From the NCBI GenBank assembly GCA_034231615.1, contig CM067306.1, forward strand, positions 66,754,579-66,818,578: 64,000 nucleotides of DNA, in the 5' to 3' direction. Source of the DNA: Meghimatium bilineatum. Lineage: Eukaryota; Mollusca; Gastropoda; Stylommatophora; Philomycidae. The notes below the pieces were generated by a model. That model was not told the origin of the DNA, did no database searches, and saw nothing but the letters and a program-made list of their open reading frames with translations. Both the position numbers and the translations under genes were made by a program. Position 1 is the stretch's first letter. Every line of letters begins with the position of its first letter. Positions 54,008-63,305 of the stretch are shown here, one piece after another.

Positions 54008-54345
54008 GGTCTATCTAATGATGAAGTACTGTTTCCTCTATCTAATGATGAAGTACTGTTTCCTCTATCTAATGATGAAGTACTGTTTCCTCTATCTAAT
54101 GATGAAGTACTGTTTCCTCTATCTAATGATGAAGTACTGTTTCCTCTATCTAATGATGAAGTACTGTTTCCTCTATCTAATGATGAAGTACTGTTTCCTC
54201 TATCTAATGATGAAGTACTGTTTCCTCTATCAAATGATGAAGTACTGTTTCCTCTATCTAATGATGAAGTACTGTTTCCTCTATCTAATGATGAAGTACT
54301 GTTTCCTCTATCTAATGATGAAGTACTGTTTCCTCTATCTACTCT
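54008..54345. repeat. 27-bp minisatellite, 12.5 copies
   Basis: The unit is CTATCTAATGATGAAGTACT + GTTTCCT; only one variant (CAAATG). A 9-residue word LSNDEVLFP repeats in one frame and a hydrophobic MMKYCFLYL in another. The first frame continues past the array for about 40 codons without family features. Confidence 0.97.
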
Positions 54346-54717
54346 AGAAATATATGACCATTCATCTCAGCATGGTATTCTCGCAGTAGATTTGGAAATG
54401 ACAGACACCGCCATAAAAACAAGTCACATATGCGGTATAGCAATCTGTAGTTTAGCTATTATTTGAAGATATAACAATGAAATCTCCAAATAAACATCTA
54501 CATATTTTGCACTCATTAAAGAATTGATTTCCATACCAAGATTAATCGATTTCATGCGCAGGAAAAGATCAAACATTTGTATTTCAACAAAATAATTCCA
54601 TCGCTGATGAAGTCTCCGTATTTTATCCTGCTATTAATTGGCCAAGTAATTTATACTTTGCCAAGAATGCAATAAAGAGTTGGAGAGGGAACAAATACAA
54701 TAAACAGATAAGACGCA
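54346..54717. other. No recognised feature
   Basis: Unique AT-rich sequence between two arrays. Confidence 0.4.
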
Positions 54718-54963
54718 TTTTCCCTCCTGGACAGAATATATGGTAATTTGTATCGTAAATTCCCTCCTGGACAGAATATATGGTAATTTGTATCGTAAAT
54801 TCCCTCCTGGACAGAATATATGGTAATTTGTATCGTAAATTCCCTCCTGGACAGAATATATGGTAATCTGTATCGTAAATTCCCTCCTGGACAGAATATA
54901 TGGTAATTTGTATCGTAAATTCCCTTCTGGACAGAATATATGGTAATTTGTATCGTAAATTCC
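54718..54963. repeat. 40-bp minisatellite, 6 copies
   Basis: The unit is TCCCTCCTGGACAGAATATA + TGGTAATTTGTATCGTAAAT. Confidence 0.97.
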
Positions 54964-55194
54964 CCCTAGCTATCACAACAGTATTGGCAACTTTAAAACG
55001 ATAGTCGTAGCGACTGCTGCGATAAATCCGTTCAATCTAGATAATAATTGTTCATAAATCTTTAACGTGGTTATGTAATAATACACTTATGCAAAATATG
55101 AAGACGATACGCTTAGTAATTACGGAGATATAGACAATATCGATGTTGAACTATTGATGAACGCACTATGGATATTCATTGTAATAAAAATTAT

Positions 55195-55535
55195 TCTTGT
55201 GATTCACCCAGCAACTATAGACACGGTGCTAGAGCTCATAGTTCACCCAGTCACTATAGACAGGGTGCCATTACTCATAGTTCACCCAGTTACTATAGAC
55301 AGGGTGCCATGACGCATAGTTCACCCAGTCACTATAGACAGGGTGCCATGACTCATAGTTCACCCAGTTACTAGAGACAGGGTGCCATGACTCATAGTTC
55401 ACCCAGTTACTAGAGACAGGGTGCCATGACTCATAGTTCACCCAGTTACTAGAGACAGGGTGCCATGACTCATAGTTCACCCAGTCACTAGAGACAGGGT
55501 GCCATGACTTATAGTTAACCCAGTCACTATAGCAT
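55195..55535. repeat. 39-bp minisatellite, about 8.5 copies
   Basis: The unit is CACCCAGT(C/T)ACTATAGACA + GGGTGCCATGACTCATAGTT. Left copies have CTATAGAC and right copies CTAGAGAC, the latter spreading as a block. Confidence 0.96.
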
Positions 55536-55639
55536 GGATACTTCTATATATTTATCTATCAGGTGTTGTTGCGGAGACGGCACTTGATGATGATGATATC
55601 GGAACTCCGATAGAGGAACAAAGAATAGCAGCAGTGTTT

Positions 55640-55870
55640 TCCTTCCATGAATGTTTCAAGAGGCGACTAAAGAGTATATGGGGGGTGGAGTTGACATTCC
55701 TATCCCTGCTGGGTTAAAGGTATCCATGCTGAAGCCGGATGTGCCAGTCCTAAAAACTCAGATATCGCTTTAAATCTGTAAGCCATAACAAAATGCATGT
55801 CTTTCTTCAGACTACATCCTGCTAATCTGCAGGAGTTTGAGAACGAACTCAGAAGAAAAGAAAGAAAAAA
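55640..55870 (+). mobile_element. Family A, best 3'-end copy
   Basis: TTTCAAGAGGCGACTAAAGA, GGGGTGGAGTTGACATTCCT, CATGCTGAAGCCGGATGTGC, CTCAGATATCGCTTTAAATC + TGTAAGCCATAAC, GACTACATCCTGCTAATCTG + CAGGAGTTTGAGAACGAACT + CAGAAGAAAAGAAAG. It shares both 5' (GAAG.CGGATGTG) and 3' ends with family B but lacks the B-specific block GGACAATGGTCCTGCTACAA. Confidence 0.82.
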
Positions 55871-56261
55871 ACCCATGTTACCTTTCCTATTCAAGTTGAC
55901 GTCAAGACCTTCCTACTGGCCATTTTGTGCTCATATACCCATATATATCCAACTGAGATACAGTCAAACCATCGTAACACGGCCAACTGCTAACAATACC
56001 TTAATGTTAACTTTACGACTGTAGTATGGGAGGACACTTGAACGAAGTTATACAACAAGCATGAAGTTGTATAAGTACAACCACTTACCAACTACAGATA
56101 GACAACATATTTGGTCCGGTTCGCATGAAGGATAATTATATTCAGTCGACTATTTATTGAGTCGACTATAGGTCTATATGTAATTAATGTATTTTTGTTG
56201 GGTAGTTCTGTGTGTGAATCACGATAACTAGAATTCCTTTTTTTTACATTTAATAACAAAT
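55871..56261. other. No recognised feature
   Basis: Unique sequence; short GTCGACTAT duplication at about 56145-56168. Confidence 0.4.
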
Positions 56262-56372
56262 ATTATGAAATAATGACACGATGAACAAATATTATGAAAT
56301 AATGACACGATGAACAAATATTATGAAATAATGACACGATGAACAAATATTATGAAATAATGACATGATGAA
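56262..56372. repeat. 29-bp repeat, about 4 copies
   Basis: The unit is GAACAAATATTATGAAATAA + TGACACGAT. Confidence 0.95.
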
Positions 56373-56784
56373 AAGCTATAAACAATCAAAATTGCACATT
56401 TTTTTGATTTAAATGTAGATCTCTATAATTCGAATTTTGTAAATTAGGAAGTAGATTGTGTATTGGCAGATTGTTAATTAGGGGATTTTTATTTTGTGAA
56501 TTCGAAGATAGATTCCAATTTCTTGTAAATTTGAAAGTAGTTTTTCCCTTTGTTAATTAGGAGATACATTTGTAGCATTTGAATTAGTAGGCGGGTTTAC
56601 AAGTATTGCTTAAAAAACTGGTACTTGGTTCAATAATGGGAACCTATTTCCCATGTGTGAACTAAAAGTGCCGAGATTTCATTTCTGAATTAATGGCCAA
56701 TTTCTCAGTTCTGGATTAAGACGTAACGGCTCTACTGAATATGAAACTGCTAGTGTGATAACTAATTGAGACATTTCATAACAA
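56373..56784. other. Degenerate AT-rich repeat-like stretch
   Basis: GTAGATT.., TTGTTAATTAGG and TTTGTAAATT words recur loosely at 56410-56600. No element recognised. Confidence 0.4.
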
Positions 56785-57265
56785 ATATGTGCGCTTGGCT
56801 GAGAGGTAAGCGTTTTGGTGTCACACTCATGAAGTCCTGAATTTGATTCCCTGTAAGGACTGAGTATTTTCTCTGTGGGAGTGTAAATTTTAAAAACCCA
56901 CCGTGTACATAACGTGGCGACTGCAGCCAGTATCATACACGCCGCTCCAAATCTCCCTGTTACTCCGTGGCGGGAAAAATACAGTGTACTGACATTCAAA
57001 TGCGCAAACGTGACATCAGTATGCATATTGCTACCAGAAGGGGGAACAATACTGTTAACCTACCAAGTATATCGTAAGAGGCGATTAAGGAGGTTTTGGG
57101 ATGACGATGTATGTCTCATCTTATATCGGGGTACAGTGATCTAGAAGTCATGCTGAAGTCGGAACTGCTGGACTCGTAGGTAGATTGAATTGTGAAGAGA
57201 AAAGCGATGCATTGTCTCGCCGTCTGATTTGCATCAATGGCCTGACACATCGGCCTACGATAATA
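56785..57265 (+). mobile_element. Family A SINE with tRNA-like head
   Basis: A head with CTTGGCTGAGAGGTAAGCG (A box) and CTGAATTTGATTCCCTGTAA (B-box region) is followed by CCCACCGTGTACATAACGTG, then ACCAGAAGGGGGAACAATAC + TGTTAACC, CAAGTATATCGTAAGAGGCG + ATTAAGGAGG, and CATGCTGAAGTCGGAACTGC. Here the tRNA head, middle and family A body lie in order, so family A is most likely a long composite tRNA-SINE. A minus-strand B-like fragment (TGGCCTGACACATCGGCC) follows at 57238-57258. Confidence 0.68.
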
Positions 57266-58086
57266 TAAAGTATATTATGTAAATTAAGTCTACGCTGTTT
57301 TAACTGTTACTTCAGCACGGCCTCACAGTCTCTTTAACCCTCTATGGGATGTGACAGACAACTACACCCTTAAAACCTGCTTAATCGCATCTTACGGCAT
57401 ACATGGCAGTTGACTGATTCTAACTTATCTCATTGCGCACCCTACGCATACTATGTCACCAGCCAATTAAAAGCACAGGTTATTAAAATCGTCGATAAAA
57501 ATACACTTTCTCATATAAAAAAAACTCCCAGAGTGAACATGCAACATACAACAAAGCTGGAATACACATTGAATTTTCAATTATATTTTCAAAGTTATAA
57601 ACGCCTGTGTTTTTAGAAAAATATTATAATAATTGTAAATGAATTAACTCTTTGCTAACACCAAGCCACATAATGTGTCGCATGAAAGTTACTGAAACAA
57701 ACAGTGAGACATATTATTCTGCTTTGAGTTAGAACTAGCTGGTACAAGTAAGGTGTTCTTTATCGTCAACAAAAATATTAAAGATATATTTTTGTCACTC
57801 ATGAACAGCTGAAGATTAGAAAGGAAATGAAACGGGCTTGCAAAACGTCGAAAACAGTTGGAAAACATAAAAGTAATCAGTTGTTATCACAAATTACCGG
57901 GGTCAGGTATTCTCTAGTATAATCATGCATTCTGATGTAACAAAGCGTCACCTCTCTTGTCTGATACGACGTACCATTGGTCACTTTGCGTCACCAGCCA
58001 ATCAAAAGCTCAGAACAGTCAGAGTTATCAAGACAAGTAACGCTGCACGATCTCAACATGAACAATTTTCCAGGAGAAGTTCTCGT
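57266..58086. other. Spacer with a repeated CCAAT-containing segment
   Basis: TATGTCACCAGCCAATTAAA + AGCACAGG (57449-57477) and TGCGTCACCAGCCAATCAAA + AGCTCAGA (57987-58015) are related segments about 540 bp apart. Both carry CCAAT; the second lies about 400 bp before the candidate exon at 58402. Either a small dispersed repeat or promoter-like sequence. Confidence 0.4.
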
Positions 58087-58240
58087 GTTCCAGCTTAAAG
58101 TAATGCGCACTGGGTCAACACGAGATCCAGCTTAAAGTAATGAGCACTGGGTCAACACGAGATCCAGCTTAAAGTAATGAGCACTGGGTCGACACGAGAT
58201 CCAGCGTAAATAATGAGCACTGGGTCAACACGAGAAACCA
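58087..58240. repeat. 37-bp repeat, about 4 copies
   Basis: The unit is CCAGCTTAAAGTAATGAGCA + CTGGGTCAACACGAGAT. Confidence 0.93.
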
Positions 58241-58401
58241 GGAAGCATTTAATTTCCCTTAAGTATGACGTGTTTCTATGTCCTTGTATCTTGATGTCTG
58301 TGCTCCTGTAGGTTTAGTTTTAAGTTGCAGTTTCAGTAGGCGACCAGACAGTCAAATATTTCTTGATGTTAGATAAAAAATTACACATATAAGACAGAAT
58401 T

Positions 58402-58602
58402 ATGAAGAATGATGTAGATAATGGTGCCGCAAGTCATGAAGAAATTACAAATTTATTGGGAGACGTGGGCAGGCAGAAAAGTTGTGACGCTGAACGAAAG
58501 GTAATTTCTGTGGATAGACGACATAATGTGAAGAAATCATCCGCTAAAAATCATCACCAAGGAGTACAACAGAACAAAGATACAATCCCGAATACACTGA
58601 AC
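58402..58602 (+). CDS. Candidate first coding exon, product unknown
   Basis: ATG at 58402 (A at -3) opens 67 codons of normal complexity, starting MKNDVDNGAASHEEITNLLG and ending QQNKDTIPNTLN. It stops at AAC|GTAAGT, a near-perfect 5' donor, in phase 0. The peptide is hydrophilic and charged, with no signal sequence or membrane span, as in a cytoplasmic N-terminus. I do not recognise the family and found no acceptor-flanked following exon before the window ends. An in-frame stop comes 39 codons later or less if the donor is ignored (frame closes at 58641). It could belong to a gene continuing to the right, or share a gene with 6153-6449 only if one of them is an alternative first exon. Confidence 0.45.
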
Positions 58603-58689
58603 GTAAGTCATGCTGTGTGTCAGAGTGATCGATTTTTGTGATTGATTAATTGTATAATATATATTGTATTGATTTCATGGAGGCATAAC

Positions 58690-58862
58690 GATATAAGTGT
58701 AATCGGAAATGATGAGGACTGGTGAAGTGTACGTGATGTAGTGCTTAACTATTTGTCATGTGTTCAAGAGATCGTGTGTTCGATACTGTGACCTGTTCAC
58801 ATGTTTTATCACATCTCCATGAGTTATCGTATGAAGCTCCAGTTACGTTCTGCAAGTGATTG
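58690..58862 (+). mobile_element. tRNA-headed SINE copy
   Basis: A-box-like GTGATGTAGTGCTTAAC and B-box-like CGTGTGTTCGATACTG at tRNA spacing. Then TTTTATCACATCTCCATGAG + TTATCG and GAAGCTCCAGTTACGTTCTG, matching the body of the 4640-4852 SINE. Confidence 0.65.
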
Positions 58863-58911
58863 TTCGTGACAGGGAGCTTGTCTTGTTGTTGAATGGGACG
58901 AAGGGGATACC

Positions 58912-58995
58912 TAGTACTATGAAATACCTAGTACTATGAAATACCTAGTACTATGAAATACCTAGTACTATGAAATGCCTAGTACTATGAAATAA
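58912..58995. repeat. 17-bp repeat, 5 copies
   Basis: The unit is ATACCTAGTACTATGAA. Confidence 0.97.
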
Positions 58996-59039
58996 ATTCT
59001 CTACTTTTATTAGATATACGTTTGTTATAGATCTTCTTC

Positions 59040-59800
59040 TTCTTCTCGAACCACAAGAATTACGAGCGATTAGCTCTTACTTCCTATGTGCAGTGGGGAG
59101 GTTTCTCCGAGCTTTCTTTCATACCCAGGGGACTTCAGCTTTCATACCCAGGAGACTTCAGCTTTCATACCCAGGAGACTTCAGCTTTCATACCCAGGAG
59201 ACTTCAGCTTTCATACCCAGGAGACTTCAGCTTTCATACCCAGGAGACTTCAGCTTTCATACCCAGGAGACTTCAGCTTTCATACCCAGGAGACTTCAGC
59301 TTTCATACCCAGGAGACTTCAGCTTTCATACCCAGGAGACTTCAGCTTTCATACCCAGGAGACTTCAGCTTTCATACCCAGGAGACTTTAGCTTTCATAC
59401 CCAGGAGACTTTAGCTTTCATACCCAGGAGACTTTAGCTTTCATACCCAGGAGACTTTAGCTTTCATACCCAGGAGACTTCAGCTTTCATACCCAGGAGA
59501 CTTCAGCTTTCATACCCAGGAGACTTCAGCTTTCATACCCAGGAGACTTCAGCTTTCATACCCAGGAGACTACAGCTTTCATACCCAGGAGACTTCAGCT
59601 TTCATACCCAGGAGACTTCAGCTTTCATACCCAGGAGACTTCAGCTTTCATACCCAGGAGACTTCAGCTTTCATACCCAGGAGACTTCAGCTTTCATACC
59701 CAGGAGATTTCAGCTTTCATACCCAGGAGACTTCAGCTTTCATACCCAGGAGACTTCAGAACCAGGAGAATTCAGCTTTCATACCCAGGAGACTTCAGCT
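59040..59800 (+). mobile_element. Family C copy with a 23-bp array of about 29 copies
   Basis: Element start: CACAAGAATTACGAGCGATT, TTACTTCCTATGTGCAGTGG, GGTTTCTCCGAGC. From about 59120 to 59797 the 23-bp unit AGCTTTCATACCCAGGAGAC + TTC is repeated, with GACTTTAG in four consecutive central copies and one truncated copy near 59758 (ACCAGGAGAATTC). In the unexpanded relative at 24310-24340 this segment occurs once. AGCTTTC precedes the first CATACCC and follows the last GACTTC, fitting a 7-bp seed repeat. Confidence 0.93.
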
Positions 59801-60117
59801 TTTCTTCATGGACATTGGTAGATCATTGTGACTGATAATCTGGATATTTTATCGATTTTGTTATTGCCTGATTACTCGATATGCTGTTGGTCGCATGATT
59901 ATCCAAACCAGGCAATACCACAAGTACGATAATATCTGTGATTTACTAACACATTAACGGTTGATTCATTGAACGGTTGATTGATTGATTGTTGATTTAT
60001 TTACGTTATTTTCCATATTCCCGCTGAAACGTTTCTAAAGCACAATAATGGTCAGATAATGGTCAGATAATGGTAAGATAATGGTCAGATATCTATCCAG
60101 ACGTTGTCCATATGTAT
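59801..60117. other. Spacer with ATGGTCAGATA repeats
   Basis: AATGGT(C/A)AGAT repeats 4 times at 60044-60092. Otherwise unique. Confidence 0.5.
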
Positions 60118-60225
60118 AGATTCGACCCAGCTGTACATGGGTATCTGACGCATGCGTTGCGAAAGGTAGACACAGCAGAGAAGGGAACTAACCACCCTAC
60201 CTAATAGTTAGGTTGCTGCCATTGT
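60118..60225 (+). mobile_element. Partial SINE, relative of 14617-14912
   Basis: TCGACCCAGCTGTACATGGG + TATCTGACGCATGCGTT, GCGAAAGGTAGACACAGCAG + AGAAGGGAACTAACCACCCT + ACCTAATAGTTAGGTTGCTG follow the body order of the SINE inside the LINE. The tRNA head is missing. A minus-strand A/B fragment (GATCCGACACATCCAATTTT + GG) lies at about 60335-60357. Confidence 0.78.
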
Positions 60226-60419
60226 ACCCACCTTCAACCCATAGCTTTATTTCAGTCGGTAGGTTACTGACATGATACCCACATTTAGTTCATATAGCGG
60301 AAATGCGTGGTACCAGCGTGTTATTTGCGTCTATGATCCGACACATCCAATTTTGGCGAATACTTAATTGGTTAATTAATTAATTGATTATGTTGATGTT
60401 TATTTTATAGTCAGAACCA

Positions 60420-60600
60420 ATCTGTGATATGAACTGAACATAGCCGCCACTCCGGTGTTCACGAGATTGTAGGTTCGAACTGGGACTGCGATGTCGCATT
60501 TGCAATCGTATTATTATCATAGATTACTCTTTATTAAATGAACAGATACGGAGTTACGTGCTTTAAGTGATACATTTGGTAGAAATAGTGCGGCTATTAT
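60420..60600 (+). mobile_element. tRNA-headed SINE fragment
   Basis: AGATTGTAGGTTCGAACTGG is B-box-like, and GATACGGAGTTACGTGCTTT + AAGTGATAC matches the body of the 4640-4852 SINE. The A box is not convincing. Confidence 0.55.
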
Positions 60601-60645
60601 TTAGGAGAACGGACTAGATATTGGAATTATGCCAATCATCTAGAT

Positions 60646-60800
60646 CAGTGGTTCTCAATTTCTATCGACACAACCCTAACCCGTTTGGTACACAAGATCC
60701 TCCGTGACCCAGTGGAACTTCCGTGGGTCAGAGGAACATTAACTGTTCCATAAATGTGGACTTACTTTAAGCTTCATTCAGAGAAGATATCTCTTTTCTT
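60646..60800 (+). mobile_element. hAT-like MITE, one end
   Basis: CAGTGGTTCTCAATTTCTAT is a classic hAT-type terminal sequence, followed by CACAACCCTAACCCG and CTCCGTGACCCAGTGG as in non-autonomous hAT elements. The opposite end was not identified before the TA microsatellite at 60808-60848. Confidence 0.55.
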
Positions 60801-60801
60801 A

Positions 60802-60807
<6 letters not shown>

Positions 60808-60848
<41 letters not shown>
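60808..60848. repeat. (TA)n microsatellite
   Basis: About 20 TA units. Confidence 0.98.
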
Positions 60849-60850
<2 letters not shown>

Positions 60851-60862
60851 AATATATAATTC

Positions 60863-61025
60863 AGTGCCCTCTATACGTGTCTCTGGCACATCCCCCTGTA
60901 GAATCTGTACACAAATATATCATTTAGTGCCCTCTATACGTGTCTCTGGCACATCCCCCTGTAGAATCTGTACACAAATATATCATTTAGTGCCCTCTAG
61001 ACGTGTCTCTGGCACATCCCCCTCC
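60863..61025. repeat. 63-bp repeat, about 2.6 copies
   Basis: The unit is AGTGCCCTCTATACGTGTCT + CTGGCACATCCCCCTGTAGA + ATCTGTACACAAATATAT + CATTT. Starts immediately right of the TA microsatellite. Confidence 0.95.
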
Positions 61026-61240
61026 AATTTCGCATTTGTCCTCGTGAACATTGCGCAAATCGTGTGGAACCTCACGGGCCGATGAAGCCTGTCATGAGTA
61101 ACACAGTTCTGTGCCTATGACCTAGTGACACAATAAAGGACAATTTAAATGTTATACATTCATGAGGAGATTGTCATGCCCGGATGGAGGGGGGGGGGGT
61201 TGGAAGTGATGTTGATCAAGAAAGAAATAGACAATTATAT

Positions 61241-63305
61241 CAGCGGGTACTGAACATATATCAGCGGGTACTGGACATATATCAGCGGGTACTGGACATA
61301 TATCAGCGGGTACTGGACATATATCAGCGAGTACTGAACATATATCAGCAGGTACTGGACATATATCAGCAGGTACTGGACATATATCAGCGAGTACTGG
61401 ACATATATCAGCTGGTACTGGACATATATCAGTGGGTACTGGACATATATCAGCGAGTACTGGACATATATCAGCTGGTACTGGACATATATCAGCGGGT
61501 ACTGGACATATATCAGCAGGTACTGGACATATATCAGTGGGTACTGAACATATATCAGCGTTTACTGGACATATATCAGCGGGTACTGAACATATATCAG
61601 CGTTTACTGGACATATATCAGCGAGTACTGAACATATATCAGCGAGTACTGGACATATATCAGCTGGTACTGGACATATATCAGCGAGTACTGAACATAT
61701 ATCAGCGAGTACTGGACATATATCAGCTGGTACTGGACATATATCAGCTGGTACTGGACATATATCAGCTGGTACTGAACATATATCAGCTGGTACTGAA
61801 CATATATCAGCTGGTACTGGACATATATCAGCTGGTACTGAACATATATCAGCGTTTACTGGACATATATCAGCGAGTACTGAACATATAGCAGCGAGTA
61901 CTGCACATATATCAGCTGGTACTGGACATATATCAGTGGGTACTGGACATATATCAGCGAGTACTGGACATATATCAGCTGGTACTGGACATATATCAGC
62001 GGGTACTGGACATATATCAGCAGGTACTGGACATATATCAGCAGGTACTGGACATATATCAGCGAGTACTGGACATATATCAGCTGGTACTGGACATATA
62101 TCAGTGGGTACTGGACATATATCAGCGAGTACTGGACATATATCAGCTGGTACTGGACATATATCAGTGGGTACTGGACATATATCAGCGAGTACTGAAC
62201 ATATATCAGCGGGTACTGGACATATATCAGCGAGTACTGGACATATATCAGCTGGTACTGGACATATATCAGCTGGTACTGGACATATATCAGCTGGTAC
62301 TGGACATATATCAGCTGGTACTGAACATATATCAGCTGGTACTGAACATATATCAGCTGGTACTGGACATATATCAGCTGGTACTGAACATATATCAGCG
62401 TTTACTGGACATATATCAGCGAGTACTGAACATATATCAGCGAGTACTGGACATATATCAGCTGGTACTGGACATATATCAGTGGGTACTGGACATATAT
62501 CAGCGAGTACTGGACATATATCAGCTGGTACTGGACATATATCAGCTGGTACTGGACATATATCAGTGGGTACTGGACATATATCAGCGAGTACTGGACA
62601 TATATCAGCTGATACTGGACATATATCAGTGGGTACTGAACATATATCAGCTGGTACTGGACATATATCAGCGAGTACTGGACATATATCAGCTGGTACT
62701 GGACATATATCAGTGGGTACTGAACATATATCAGCGTTTACTGGACATATATCAGCGAGTACTGAACATATATCAGCGAGTACTGGACATATATCAGCTG
62801 GTACTGGACATATATCAGCGAGTACTGAACATATATCAGCTGGTACTGGACATATATCAGCGGGTACTGGACATATAACAGCGGGTACTGGACATATATC
62901 AGCTGGTACTGGACATATATCAGCTGGTACTGGACATATATCAGTGGGTACTGAACATATATCAGCGTTTACTGGACATATATCAGCGAGTACTGAACAT
63001 ATATCAGCGAGTATTGGACATATATCAGCTGGTACTGGACATATATCAGCGAGTACTGAACATATATCAGCTGGTACTGGACATATAACAGCGGGTACTG
63101 GACATATAACAGCGGGTACTGGACATATATCAGCAGGTACTGGACATATAACAGCGGGTACTGGACATATATCAGCGTTTACTGGACATATATCAGTGGG
63201 TACTGGACATATATCAGCAGGTACTGGACATATATCAGCGGGTACTGGACATATATCAGCAGGTACTGGACATATATCAGCGGGTACTGGACATATATCA
63301 GTGGG
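61241..63305. repeat. 21-bp minisatellite with higher-order structure, about 98 copies
   Basis: The unit is CAGC(G/T/A)GGTACTG(G/A)ACATATA + T. Six common variants differ at two places: CGGG, CTGG, CGAG, CGTT, TGGG or CAGG before TACT (TTTACT for CGTT), and GGAC or GAAC. Two stretches repeat the same variant order 546 bp apart (26 units; from about 61771 and 62317). Another order repeats 231 bp apart (11 units; 62713 and 62944). Because 21 is a multiple of 3, the same frames stay open throughout: plus GHISAGT and VLDIYQR words, minus a PVPADIC word, up to 737 codons. No start context, flanking domain or codon pattern supports translation. The right edge abuts a LINE. Confidence 0.97.
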
